Shown: positions 17,410 through 26,963, counted from the first letter of the stretch. The stretch is DNA of 64,000 bases from Arcobacter sp. (GCA_024637195.1 JAGXFN010000006.1:124001-188000), one strand, 5' to 3'. The notes: generated by a model not told the origin, from the letters alone. Numbers and translations are program-made.

Positions 17410-19331
17410 CTCTTTTTAGGCAGATAGCCTTAATGCTATCCATTTTCTTGCTAATCATACTCGCCACAGTGCTGACAATAAACTTTAACAGTGCCAACAC
17501 CTCTGTTCAAGAAAGATTATACGAAGATGCAAAAAATACGGCTTCCTCGCTTAGCCTCTCTCTTGCAAGTGCTCAGGGTGAGATAAGTATGATGGCAACC
17601 ATGATCAATGCTAATTTTGATAGCGGAAACTACAACTACATCTCCTTGGTCGGTCTTGACAATGAGGTGCTTTATGAAAGAAAATCCGAGTCAAAGCCAC
17701 TTGATGTTCCCGCATGGTTTGTCAATGCGGTACCCATACATGCCCCGCTCGCCTTGGCAAATGTTTCTGCAGGATGGAATCCAATCGGGTTGTTGCATGT
17801 AAAAAGCGACGTGAGCCATGCCTATACGCAGCTTTTTAGCATCTTGAAAAACCTTCTTATCTCTTTTAGTATATTGGCTGTTATCGGACTCGTTATCTTG
17901 AACCTGCTTATAGCAGCGACCTTGAAGCCGCTTAAAAAAGTTCAGTTCCAAGCAGAATCCGTAATCAGAAAAGAGTTTATCATCCAAGAGAATATCCCCT
18001 ACACCAAGGAGTTTAGAGATGTCGTTTTGGGGATGAACAATATGGTCTTTAAAGTAAAGGCTATGTTTGACAAAGGAAACGAAGAGCTCAAAAAGCATAA
18101 AGAACTCGAATACACGGACAAGAGTACAAAACTGAAAAACCGCAAATACCTGATCGACAAACTTCCCGAGTATTTAAAAATAGACGCCAGTTCAAAAGGC
18201 GGTATCAATATGATGATAGCCTTGAGTGGGGTTGTACAGGCAAACGAGAAGATCGGACACAAGGATGTGGACAGACTTTTTGTAGAGATAGCGCAGATCT
18301 TCAGCGCGCACGCGAGCAACTATGAGAACTCCATCGTCTCAAGAATGAACGGAACTGAGTTTTCGATACTTCTTCCTGATTGTTCAGATACCGAAGCGAT
18401 GAAGCTGGCAACAAGCATCTACAAGGCAACGACAAACAGTGTCATAGCAAGCGGACTTAAGACCGAGGAGACCTTTGTTTCTATAGGCTTGTACGAGTAC
18501 AATTACAGACAAAGCATAGCGCAGCTTCTTTCTCTCTGCGACAATGCCCTCTCTCAAGCTAAGATCATGCAAGGACATATCCATCTCGACAAGGCAGAAG
18601 ATGCGGTTGAAGTGATGGGCAAGGATGCCTGGAGGGCGATCATAAGCGATGCGATCGAGCATAATCGATTCAGTTTCGTCTCCTGGAGTGCAGTAGATGC
18701 AAAAGCCAGAAAAATAGCCCATAATGTACTTTCTGTTTCCATGGAAGGGAGTGATTCGACCACCTACTCGTACGGCCAGTATATGGCGTCAGCCATTCAA
18801 ATAGGTCTAAGTCCACACATCTACAAAAGTATTATAAATATGATGTTTAAAACACCGGATCTGAAGCTGAAAAATAGTGTCTGTTCCCTCAGGCTCTCTT
18901 CGGAATATCTCATGCAAGAGGATACGTTCACAGACTTGAAACACCTGCTGAAAGAGTATGCGCACAAACTGCCGTTCAAGCTCATCGTAGAAGTCCCGGA
19001 CAAGTTTGTCCGCCATAATGCTGAACAGATCAGATCTTACAAGAATCTTTTTGAGATGCACGGCATAGAGTTGGGACTTTTTGAGTTTATAGGCGAGGGC
19101 GGAGACTATAAATATTTGCAGGACCTAAGACCTGTTTACATAAAAGGCGAGAGCAGCTACTTTATAAGCCAAAGCGAGCAATCGCTCAGTGCGCTGAAAC
19201 TGATAACGGATGCGATAGGAATCTCGCTTATTGCAAGCGGGGTGATGGATGAAAAGACATTGAAAGAGCTGATGCTAAAAGAGATAACTATTGTTCAAGG
19301 AAGAGCTACTGAGCGGATAGAGCTGGCCTAG
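17406..19331 (+). CDS. lapD: LapD-like c-di-GMP receptor (degenerate GGDEF-EAL)
   Basis: Inner-membrane receptor expected to bind c-di-GMP inside the cell and sequester LapG outside. Layout: membrane helix (about 5-25), periplasmic LapD/MoxY-type domain (about 30-145), membrane helix (about 150-172), HAMP (about 173-225), GGDEF-like domain (about 235-395) and EAL-like domain (about 405-641). The GGDEF signature is replaced by RMNGTEF (313-319) and no EAL catalytic motif is seen, so it should be a receptor rather than an enzyme. The ATG at 17406 is used because it overlaps the lapG stop as ATGA; an in-frame ATG at 17367 lies inside lapG. Confidence 0.9.
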   Translation: MTLFRQIALMLSIFLLIILATVLTINFNSANTSVQERLYEDAKNTASSLSLSLASAQGEISMMATMINANFDSGNYNYISLVGLDNEVLYERKSESKPLDVPAWFVNAVPIHAPLALANVSAGWNPIGLLHVKSDVSHAYTQLFSILKNLLISFSILAVIGLVILNLLIAATLKPLKKVQFQAESVIRKEFIIQENIPYTKEFRDVVLGMNNMVFKVKAMFDKGNEELKKHKELEYTDKSTKLKNRKYLIDKLPEYLKIDASSKGGINMMIALSGVVQANEKIGHKDVDRLFVEIAQIFSAHASNYENSIVSRMNGTEFSILLPDCSDTEAMKLATSIYKATTNSVIASGLKTEETFVSIGLYEYNYRQSIAQLLSLCDNALSQAKIMQGHIHLDKAEDAVEVMGKDAWRAIISDAIEHNRFSFVSWSAVDAKARKIAHNVLSVSMEGSDSTTYSYGQYMASAIQIGLSPHIYKSIINMMFKTPDLKLKNSVCSLRLSSEYLMQEDTFTDLKHLLKEYAHKLPFKLIVEVPDKFVRHNAEQIRSYKNLFEMHGIELGLFEFIGEGGDYKYLQDLRPVYIKGESSYFISQSEQSLSALKLITDAIGISLIASGVMDEKTLKELMLKEITIVQGRATERIELA

Positions 19332-19352
19332 ATCAAACAGCTCTGCGATTCG

Positions 19353-20324
19353 TTAAAGTCCAATAAGGTCAAAGACGCCGAGTTTATGTATCTTGGCGTC
19401 TAGATTGACAGCGGCTTGATCTTTCGCTTCTTTATAATTTTTTCTTGATTTTCCTATAAAGGTATGCTGTTTAAAGGCGATCGCATTTTTGTTGTTTTCA
19501 TACAGGTCAAACTTGACCAGGTTTTTTGACTGCATGAAACTGTAATCCATAGCCTCTTGAGTCGTTGACGTGACAAATAAGAGCAAAGCGTTCTCGTCGC
19601 TGCTTTTTTTGCTTAATGAGAGGCCTTCATTCAGGATGCTCTTGTTAATATATTTGACAAACCCTATAGAGTTCACATCGCTGACCATATAAAAACTGAT
19701 ACTTGATCTTAAGGCAGCCAGCTCATCGCGCAAGTTCTTTAAGAATAAAAAGTCTTCATTAGCTCGAAAAGTAGAGATACTTAGCTCCTTGAGCTGGATG
19801 TTTGAGGCTAAAGATGCATACTCTTTTATCAACTGTTTTAGAACAATATATTTTTTGACAGCAATCTCATTTTCGATCTTCTTATATGTGCGTTTGGAGA
19901 CTTCAAGTTTCTCTTTTGAAGCAGCGTCTAAAGTTTTGAACAACTTTTCTTTAGAAAACTGAATCAGGACAATGGTGTTATTATCTGCAATGTCGGTTTT
20001 TACGACCATAGTATTTCTCATAGAGAGTGTATTGCATAAATGCTCGTTAGATACGGCAAGTACAGCAAGTGCAGGCCCATCAAGATCGCCCAATTTATGT
20101 GCCTTTTTTTCAAACTCATAATTCAGGGCGTCCAACAAGGATTTTCTCAGTGACAATACGGCTGAATTTTTGGCCTTAAACAAATCTGCCCCGCTTCCAA
20201 CAGCATAAAAATAGTTATAATCCTGCGGCACAGAGGTATACCAGCTCGGTAAGCCCTTTGGTTGAGGAGCGCTACAGCCCGCAATAAGAGAAATTATAAG
20301 AGCGAGAATGATGTTCTTGTGCAT
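19353..20324 (-). CDS. LPP20-family lipoprotein
   Basis: 323-residue lipoprotein with signal peptide and lipobox IAGC (cysteine near residue 16). After it comes a LPP20-like segment (PSWYTSVPQDYNYFYAVGSG, then ALNYEF) similar to the H. pylori Lpp20 family, followed by a long helical region (about 130-200) and a beta-rich C-terminus. Function in the family is not settled. It lies between the lapGD pair and the divergently transcribed adhesin gene, so a role in adhesin display is conceivable but unproven. AAGGA precedes the ATG. Confidence 0.75.
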   Translation of the reverse strand: MHKNIILALIISLIAGCSAPQPKGLPSWYTSVPQDYNYFYAVGSGADLFKAKNSAVLSLRKSLLDALNYEFEKKAHKLGDLDGPALAVLAVSNEHLCNTLSMRNTMVVKTDIADNNTIVLIQFSKEKLFKTLDAASKEKLEVSKRTYKKIENEIAVKKYIVLKQLIKEYASLASNIQLKELSISTFRANEDFLFLKNLRDELAALRSSISFYMVSDVNSIGFVKYINKSILNEGLSLSKKSSDENALLLFVTSTTQEAMDYSFMQSKNLVKFDLYENNKNAIAFKQHTFIGKSRKNYKEAKDQAAVNLDAKIHKLGVFDLIGL

Positions 20325-20374
20325 TTGTTTCCTTTTTATAATAGAGGTGCCCTAAAGAGAAATATTTGGGACAA

Positions 20375-20380
20375 ATTATA
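20375..20380 (-). promoter_or_regulatory. -10 box for the LPP20-like lipoprotein gene
   Basis: TATAAT on the minus strand, about 50 bases upstream of the lipoprotein ATG, in the 179-bp gap shared with the divergent adhesin gene. Confidence 0.42.
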
Positions 20381-20414
20381 CCCATGATGATTTAAATAAG
20401 GCTTCACTGCTGAA

Positions 20415-20440
20415 ATCTTCGAAGATCCGTACTCAGGTAC
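20415..20440. promoter_or_regulatory. Candidate operator in the adhesin/LPP20 intergenic region
   Basis: A perfect 12-bp palindrome, ATCTTCGAAGAT (20415-20426), is followed two bases later by GTAC-tcag-GTAC (20429-20440). The pair lies 64-89 bases upstream of the adhesin ATG and just upstream of AT-rich candidate -10 sequences. A LuxR-type regulator is encoded in the same locus and binds dyads in other systems, so this is a candidate target. Confidence 0.4.
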
Positions 20441-20503
20441 AATATACATATCAAGTGCAATTGTCCTATTATCCTATAACTTTATAAGAATTAGGAATAT
20501 CTC

Positions 20504-23500
20504 ATGGCAGAAATTATAGGAAACATTGACAGTCTAGGCGGTAAATTTTATGCAAGAGCTGAAGACGGTTCACTTCGTGAATTGTCTCAAGGCGATGCGA
20601 TTTACCAGGGCGAAATAGTCATTGGAGATAATTTAAACCAAAGCATTGACCGTATCATTGTCGCAATGAACGACGGATACAATATTGTACTTCGCGCAAA
20701 CCAGTCTCAGGCTTTTGATGCCACCCTATATGAAAATGAATTTGCAGAAAATGAGACGGTCACGGAGACAAATACGATATTGTCTATGTTAGAAGAGAGC
20801 GGCGACTTGACCCAAGAAGACATTGAAGAAATTGAAACAGCAGCCGGAGAAGAGGGCGGCGCAGAGTCCACAGAAGGTGGACCGGCGGTGTTTGCGCAAT
20901 CGAACGGCGCATTCACGGATGTCAACGCAAATGTTCGTGATGCGAACATGGCAGGTTCCGAACAAGGTACAGCAGGCAAGTTAGACCAATATGAAGAGCT
21001 CCGTCGTGCGGCAGCAAACTCATTGACAGATCCTGTAGAAGATGCCACTATAACAATCGACACAGATATTACAACAACGGTAACCGACCCTGACACAATA
21101 GCACCAGACGCACCAACAAATGTAGAAAGTGACGGAACAACTGTTACAGGTTCAGGCGAAGCCGGAACGACAGTAGCTGTGACAGATCCAAACGGCGATA
21201 CGATCGGAAGCGGAACGGTAGGTGAAGACGGAACATTCACGGTAACCCTAGACACTCCTCAAACCAACGGAGAAGATCTCGAAGTAACATTGACAGACGA
21301 AGCTGGAAACGAAAGCGAAACAACAAGCGTAACAACACCGGACACCACGGCACCGGAGACACCAGTAGTGACCATTGATGATCTTACAAATGACAATACA
21401 CCGAGCGTAAAAGTAGCGACAGAGACTGGAGCTACGGTAGTTGTTACAGATCAAGATGGAAATGAGCTTGGAAGCGGTGTTGCTGATGAGAACGGAGATG
21501 TCACAATTGCAGTATCAGAGCTTCCAGATGGAGAAAATGCGTTAACGGTGACAGTAACAGATGAAGCCGGTAATTCAACATCGACAGAGGTGACAACAAC
21601 AGTCGATACAACAGCCGATGCAGGAACAGTTACAATCAATGATATTGCAGGTGATAACGTACTCAACGCTACAGAGGCCGGACAAGACAACACAACAGTA
21701 TCCGGAACCGCAACAGGCGGAGATATCACTGACGGCGATACAGTTACAGTAACAGTAAACGGTAATGACTACACAACAACTGTAGATGAAGACGGAAACT
21801 ACTCAGTAGAAGTTCCTACATCAGACGTGATCGCAGACGGAACAGTAGATGTATCAGTAGCAAGCAGCGATGCAGCAGGAAATACAGTAACAAGCGAAAC
21901 AACAGCGACAGTAGCCGTAACAGTCGATGAAGATATAGCTACACCAACAATTACAGTAGCAGGTGATGAGAACAAGGACGGAGTTATCAATGCAAACGAA
22001 CTCAACCCTGATGGAACAGTTACAGTTGCAATCAGCGTAACAGGTTCAGAAGTTGGCGATACACTTGTTTATACAGTAGATGGTGAAGAGACAACTCTAA
22101 CGCTTACAGAAGATGATATTGCAAACGGTGTAAGTATCGACGTAGACCCAGAAGCTACTATTGAAGCAACTCTTAGCGATGAAGCAGGAAATGAGTCAAG
22201 TACAGTTACTCAAAACCTGGCAGAAACTATAACAGTCGATACCGAGGCTTCCCTACCGCCGGTGATTACAAATATAGTGGATACTCATGGGGATTATTCG
22301 GAAGTGATACTCCATGGTAGCGGTGTTGCTGGTGAGAGTATAACTTTATATGCGAGAGCTAACGCTACAACAGCTGGCAACAATACGCAAACAGGTGATT
22401 ATGTAGCTGTTGCAACTACAACTGTTGCAGAAAATGGCACATGGAGAGTTGATGTTTCTAATCTTGCGGATGTTCCAGTAAATGACAATGAGTTCTTTAA
22501 GGCTACACAGACAGATGTAGCCGGCAATGTAAGCGAATCCTCAAATGTTGTTCATTATTGGCATGGTGAATGGTCAAATGTTTCAACTGAAGGCGGTGAT
22601 GATTTTGTGTTGGCTGGTGCAGGTAATGATACTATCCGAGTTAGCGGAAACGACACCAATGACAGACTTGTAATTGATGGAGGCGATGGGGCTGATACCA
22701 TTATTTTCAATGGAAAACTTGAAGATTATCTTATTACAACAAACGAAGAAGGACATCTGAACTTAACATATAAATCTGACAGTACAGGAGATGTTACTGA
22801 ACTTATCAATGTTGAAAGCGTATCTTTCGCAGATGGAATTTACACAATCGATGAAATGCTACTGCGTGCTGAAGACACAAGTGCATCTGTCCCAACTTTA
22901 GAATTAAATATTGGTGATGCTGAAGTAATCGTAGATACACAGGAATTTGTAAATGAAGATTTGACGACAGCTACGGGTATTTATGAAAGAGATGGTCTAT
23001 ATTATAAAACTGAAATTGAAGCAATTGAAACAGAAGTAGTGGACATTGATGCATTAATAGACATGGGATATAGTATTGACACAGACGGGAATTATTACAC
23101 CATAAATGCAGATGGTGCAAAAGTCCAAATAGAGCAAGAAGTTCAAAAACCTGTTACAAAAGTTGTTGATGCTGAACCGATAATGAAAACTGCGACAGAG
23201 GCAACCTTGGTGAAAGTAGCAGGGCAAGATTATGCTACTGATAGTACATCAATAAATAAAGGCAACAGTCAGCAGTTTGATTTTGAAGAGCCTACTTCTA
23301 ATATAGAGATAGCTTTGAACTTAAGTACAAGTTCAGCTCAAATTTCTTTTTATGATGTAAATGGTGACACAATAGGCAGTGTTAGTTCACAAGGAAATAG
23401 TACAAAAGGCTATACAGTTCCAGAAGGTGCTGTTGGAGTAGAAGTTAAAAATACATCAAGCGGTTTGTTTGGAAAAAGTATAGAAGTCGAATCTATTAAA

Positions 23501-24940
23501 TACCGTGGTCCGGCACAAGAGATAGAAGTTGAAGCAGGTGGAGAAGTCCCTGATTATGAAGCGATGGAAGCAGCAGGAATTTTCTGGACTGATACGGTGG
23601 ATATGCATGATTCTCAAACACCGGCATATGTTTCTTCTACTAATAACGGCGACTTGCATAATATAGGGAATGTCGGGAAGGACAATGTCAAAGGATTTAA
23701 TCCAGAGCACAGTGAAAATAGTAAGGTTTTCAATTTTGGTATAGATAAAGCATTTGAAAAAGTTACGATAAACGTAGATGTTGAAGTCAAAGGAAGCTGG
23801 GATTTTAATACAAATTCTACGAAAGATATTTTCACGGTAAGTGCTAATGGTAATCCTATAAAAACGTACAATTACACAAGCAGCAATACAGATTACAACA
23901 ATGCAATTACGCTAGGTCAAGACGTGGAAAAAACGGGGAATCACGCCTATTCATACGAAGTGTATCTTGATGAAAATGGTCAAGTGACGATGAACTTTAT
24001 GGTTGCTTCAACTGCGACAGAAGAGATAGTAAACGTGAAAAATATCGAAGTAAGCTATGAAGGTAAAACAGGATATATGCAAACCGTCACTGAATTGCAA
24101 ACATATACTGAAATAATATTTGTAGATGCTCCGAGTGAGCAAATCGATCCAAGCACTATAGTCATTCCTATGAAAACCGTTGTTCAATATGAAGAAATAG
24201 AGAAGCTGACGGATCCAATTATACAAACCGTATCTGAAGTTATTGGCTATACGTATACTCTCGACATGTCAGCCATTTTGGGAGATGCCGATGGCAGCGA
24301 AAGCTTAAGCAGCATCACGCTTGCGAACATACCAGAAAGCGCAATATTAAAAGATGCTCAAGGAAATGAACTTTCAGCACAGAGCGACGGTAGTTATGTT
24401 ATCACTATAGATGAAGAAGCGGAAGCAAGTATTACGCTTACTTCAGACAGCGAACTTGACAGTACAACGCTAAGTAACATAACTGCGAGTATAAGTGCGA
24501 TTGAAAGCAATGGTGATGACAGTTCAACGGTAAGTGCAAACGAAGCGGGTATAGTTGGGGTAGAAGGCGGTGCAGGCGATGACACCATAGCATTTGATTC
24601 AGATGCCGTCTACACAGATGGCAAGGCCGGATATGACACCTTGCTTTTAGCCGGAGATGAGAATATTGACTTTGGCTCACTAAGTGATAAGATCTCAAAT
24701 ATCGAGAAAATAGAGCTGGGTGAGGGCACTCAAACTGTTACGCTTAGCTTAGAAGATGTGTTAGATATGACAACTGCTGAGAACACGCTTCGTATAGACG
24801 GAGATGAGAGTGATACTGTTTATCTGAAAGATGCGGGAGAGAGTGTAGAGGCAGATGGCTACAGAGAGTACACTTCCGGCGAAGGCGACAGTACGGTCAC
24901 CTTGCAAATCAGTACCACTATCCATATAGAAGAGAGCTAA
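20504..24940 (+). CDS. LapA-type RTX surface adhesin with retention module
   Basis: 1478-residue adhesin predicted to be exported by the neighbouring type I system and anchored in the outer membrane. Residues 1-110 form a LapA-like retention module, and TAAG at 112-115 matches the LapG cleavage motif. Residues about 190-680 are tandem Ig-like modules with recurring TDEAGN blocks. RTX-type Gly/Asp repeats occur near 696-735 (GGDGADTIIF) and 1355-1370 (GGAGDDTIAF), and the C-terminal about 120 residues resemble a type I secretion signal. The middle part (about 760-1240) is not repetitive and I cannot assign it. No von Willebrand A domain is seen. It is smaller than Pseudomonas LapA. The gene is followed by a convergent LuxR-type regulator. 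Confidence 0.88.
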   Translation: MAEIIGNIDSLGGKFYARAEDGSLRELSQGDAIYQGEIVIGDNLNQSIDRIIVAMNDGYNIVLRANQSQAFDATLYENEFAENETVTETNTILSMLEESGDLTQEDIEEIETAAGEEGGAESTEGGPAVFAQSNGAFTDVNANVRDANMAGSEQGTAGKLDQYEELRRAAANSLTDPVEDATITIDTDITTTVTDPDTIAPDAPTNVESDGTTVTGSGEAGTTVAVTDPNGDTIGSGTVGEDGTFTVTLDTPQTNGEDLEVTLTDEAGNESETTSVTTPDTTAPETPVVTIDDLTNDNTPSVKVATETGATVVVTDQDGNELGSGVADENGDVTIAVSELPDGENALTVTVTDEAGNSTSTEVTTTVDTTADAGTVTINDIAGDNVLNATEAGQDNTTVSGTATGGDITDGDTVTVTVNGNDYTTTVDEDGNYSVEVPTSDVIADGTVDVSVASSDAAGNTVTSETTATVAVTVDEDIATPTITVAGDENKDGVINANELNPDGTVTVAISVTGSEVGDTLVYTVDGEETTLTLTEDDIANGVSIDVDPEATIEATLSDEAGNESSTVTQNLAETITVDTEASLPPVITNIVDTHGDYSEVILHGSGVAGESITLYARANATTAGNNTQTGDYVAVATTTVAENGTWRVDVSNLADVPVNDNEFFKATQTDVAGNVSESSNVVHYWHGEWSNVSTEGGDDFVLAGAGNDTIRVSGNDTNDRLVIDGGDGADTIIFNGKLEDYLITTNEEGHLNLTYKSDSTGDVTELINVESVSFADGIYTIDEMLLRAEDTSASVPTLELNIGDAEVIVDTQEFVNEDLTTATGIYERDGLYYKTEIEAIETEVVDIDALIDMGYSIDTDGNYYTINADGAKVQIEQEVQKPVTKVVDAEPIMKTATEATLVKVAGQDYATDSTSINKGNSQQFDFEEPTSNIEIALNLSTSSAQISFYDVNGDTIGSVSSQGNSTKGYTVPEGAVGVEVKNTSSGLFGKSIEVESIKYRGPAQEIEVEAGGEVPDYEAMEAAGIFWTDTVDMHDSQTPAYVSSTNNGDLHNIGNVGKDNVKGFNPEHSENSKVFNFGIDKAFEKVTINVDVEVKGSWDFNTNSTKDIFTVSANGNPIKTYNYTSSNTDYNNAITLGQDVEKTGNHAYSYEVYLDENGQVTMNFMVASTATEEIVNVKNIEVSYEGKTGYMQTVTELQTYTEIIFVDAPSEQIDPSTIVIPMKTVVQYEEIEKLTDPIIQTVSEVIGYTYTLDMSAILGDADGSESLSSITLANIPESAILKDAQGNELSAQSDGSYVITIDEEAEASITLTSDSELDSTTLSNITASISAIESNGDDSSTVSANEAGIVGVEGGAGDDTIAFDSDAVYTDGKAGYDTLLLAGDENIDFGSLSDKISNIEKIELGEGTQTVTLSLEDVLDMTTAENTLRIDGDESDTVYLKDAGESVEADGYREYTSGEGDSTVTLQISTTIHIEES
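20837..20848 (+). other. LapG-type cleavage motif TAAG in the adhesin
   Basis: Codons for T112-A113-A114-G115, right after a retention module and a helical segment rich in acidic residues. In P. fluorescens LapA, LapG cuts between the two alanines of a TAAG motif at about the same distance from the N-terminus. Sequence, position and a linked lapG gene agree. Confidence 0.75.
21080..22230 (+). repeat. Tandem Ig-like coding repeats in the adhesin
   Basis: The reading frame repeats a module of about 80-110 residues starting with a D-T-x-A-P type linker, passing through V-T-D-x-x-G-x-x-x-G-S-G and ending in TDEAGN or SDEAGN. Copies are diverged, with four to five visible. Such arrays vary in copy number between strains and can confuse short-read assembly. 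Confidence 0.6.
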
Positions 24941-25015
24941 ATATCTGCTCTGTGTGATCCGGGTCTCATCGGGCCTGGGAAACTACTTCTTCTTTTAAGC
25001 CCCCGTTTTAAAAAA

Positions 25016-25621
25016 CTATTTCAGCAGCAGAACAAGGGACAAGCGGTCATTGATATGAAGTTTTGTGAAGATAGAACCGACATGCGCTTTGACTGTTCGC
25101 GTGGTTATGCCCAGGGCTGAGGCTATAGCGTCATTGGTGAGGCCGTCAAGTATGAGGTAGACGACTTTTATCTCTTTTTCTGTCAACCTTTTACTCATCA
25201 GCGCTGTTGATTCTGGGCTTAGAAGTGATCTCTTTGAGGATACAATCAGCGCTGCGGTAAGTTCTGGGTAGGTCCATATCTTGTTCCTGGATACCGTGTC
25301 CAGCATTTGTGCATAGTGCTGTGGCAGCATTCTGGAGTTTCCATAAGCTTTTATGGCGCGTGAGATCAGCATTTTCCCCGTAGCGATCTCAGGGGCTCTT
25401 TCCAGTACGATGGTGTTTTTTGGCAGCGTGTTTGAGGAGACCATTCTATTTATTTCAGTAGCGACACTGTCATAATCCGCGATAATGATAAGCTCATTGT
25501 TGTTCGTCATGTGCTCAGCCAAAGAGTCTGCCTCATAAGCTGAAGCAGAATGACCGATGCTGTATCTTTTTTCCCACTCATCTATGATATCAATGTCTTT
25601 ACTGAAAAAAATTGTTTTCAT
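25016..25621 (-). CDS. LuxR-type (CsgD-like) transcriptional regulator
   Basis: 201 residues. The C-terminal about 60 residues are a LuxR/GerE helix-turn-helix (LTEKEIKVVYLILDGLTNDA, then ALGITTRTVKAHV). The N-terminal about 130 residues look like a receiver-like alpha/beta domain without a clear phosphoacceptor set, as in CsgD or VpsT, which control biofilm matrix genes. It starts one base after the LapC stop and is the last gene of the secretion operon, so it would be made with the exporter. Targets are unknown; the adhesin promoter region is an obvious candidate. Confidence 0.82.
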   Translation of the reverse strand: MKTIFFSKDIDIIDEWEKRYSIGHSASAYEADSLAEHMTNNNELIIIADYDSVATEINRMVSSNTLPKNTIVLERAPEIATGKMLISRAIKAYGNSRMLPQHYAQMLDTVSRNKIWTYPELTAALIVSSKRSLLSPESTALMSKRLTEKEIKVVYLILDGLTNDAIASALGITTRTVKAHVGSIFTKLHINDRLSLVLLLK

Positions 25622-25622
25622 C

Positions 25623-26963
25623 TTATCTTTCCGAAAAAACGTATTGTTTAGATCTGAGTATAGGCTTGAGTATGTACTGCATTACGGTTTTCTTGCCGGT
25701 TATTATATCTGCATTGACCGTCATGCCCGGAATGATGTGCAAGGGGTGTTCTTTCGTGCCCAGATAGTTCTTATCGGTCTCTACGTGAATGATATAAAAT
25801 GTATTTTCCTGCTTATCGGTGATCGTATCGGGGGAGATGAAGATGACCTTAGCTGTCAAGCCTCCGTGTATGGCATAGTCATAAGCAGAAACCTTTATTT
25901 TCGCTTCCGCTCCAGGATGAATAAAAGCGATATCACTTGGTTTGATCTTGACTTCAAGGATCAGCTTTTTGCTCGTAGGCACGATCTCGATCAGATCCTC
26001 TCCTGGCTGTACAACACCGCCTACAGTGTGGACATAGAGCTTTTGAACGATACCGTCCACTGGAGATTTGACCATAGTCCGCTCAACAGAATCCGTAAAC
26101 TCAAACTGTTGGGTGTTGAGTCTTGAGATCTCTGCAGTGACAGAATTGAGCTCTTTTTTCGCGGTATTGATGAAGAGTTGCTCTGACTCTATTCTTTTGC
26201 TTCGGTACTCATTGATAGCAGATTTTAGCCTCGGCAGAGATAACTCAGTCGCTTCTATGCGGTTTTCGATCTCGCTTGCCTCTCGTTTTAGTTTTAAGAA
26301 GTCAACCTTCGATTTGACACCTTCATTTACCATAGGCGCAGTCATCTCGATCTCTTCTTTCACATATTCTAAGGATCTCTTAAGCGAGAGAATACTTGCC
26401 TTTGCCTCTTTGTACTCTTGTTTTTTTTGATTGATCTGCGCAACAATGGACTCATCTTTGGCAAGAAATTCCAACCGGTTAGAGTCGTAGAGTTTTTTTG
26501 CAAGCCTCATCTGAACGAGTAACTCATTGTCCTCTGTTTTGATCTCTTCAAAAGGAAGTTTATTTGCCTGTGCATGCAGCATCGTTCTTCTTGCTCCGAG
26601 TTCTTGAAGCTTCATCTTGTTTGTTGTTGAAGCCGATACAGATCTGGCATTGTTGATTTTTAAGATGATCTCATCTTCTTTTACTACCTGTCCTTCATTG
26701 ACAAGTATGGACTCTATAATGCCGCCTTCGAGATTTTGAATGATCTGATTTTGTCCATAAGGAATGGCTTTTCCATCGCCTCTGGTTATCTCATCTATCT
26801 CAGCAAAGGACGCCCATACAATAAAAGCAAGGATAGCAACGAGCCATATCTTTAAGACAATACGTATTTTTGAGGGTGTCCGCTCAAGAATAGCCGAGCT
26901 TAAACTGTTCATAAACTCGTAGTCTTTTTGGGTGTATTCTACAGGCTTATTAGTTTTCTTCAA
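25623..26963 (-). CDS. lapC: Type I secretion membrane fusion protein (LapC/HlyD family)
   Basis: Periplasmic adaptor linking the ABC transporter to the outer-membrane channel. Cytoplasmic N-terminus, one membrane helix (about 37-53), a lipoyl/barrel segment (EGGIIESILVNEGQVVKEDE), a long coiled coil (about 110-290), and a C-terminal barrel returning at SPVDGIVQKLYVHTVGGVV. The C-terminal GMTVNADIITGKKTV is typical of HlyD-family adaptors. The 446-residue length is normal. The ATG overlaps the lapB end by 14 bases. Confidence 0.92.
   Translation of the reverse strand: MKKTNKPVEYTQKDYEFMNSLSSAILERTPSKIRIVLKIWLVAILAFIVWASFAEIDEITRGDGKAIPYGQNQIIQNLEGGIIESILVNEGQVVKEDEIILKINNARSVSASTTNKMKLQELGARRTMLHAQANKLPFEEIKTEDNELLVQMRLAKKLYDSNRLEFLAKDESIVAQINQKKQEYKEAKASILSLKRSLEYVKEEIEMTAPMVNEGVKSKVDFLKLKREASEIENRIEATELSLPRLKSAINEYRSKRIESEQLFINTAKKELNSVTAEISRLNTQQFEFTDSVERTMVKSPVDGIVQKLYVHTVGGVVQPGEDLIEIVPTSKKLILEVKIKPSDIAFIHPGAEAKIKVSAYDYAIHGGLTAKVIFISPDTITDKQENTFYIIHVETDKNYLGTKEHPLHIIPGMTVNADIITGKKTVMQYILKPILRSKQYVFSER

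Noticed and set aside
20707-21255. Minus-strand frame opposite the adhesin repeats, rich in Val/Ser/Pro
   Set aside because: It is the reverse reading of Thr/Asp/Gly repeat codons, not a gene.
20504-24940. RTX toxin
   Set aside because: No toxin domain or acyltransferase gene; retention module, TAAG site and lapG/lapD neighbours indicate an adhesin.
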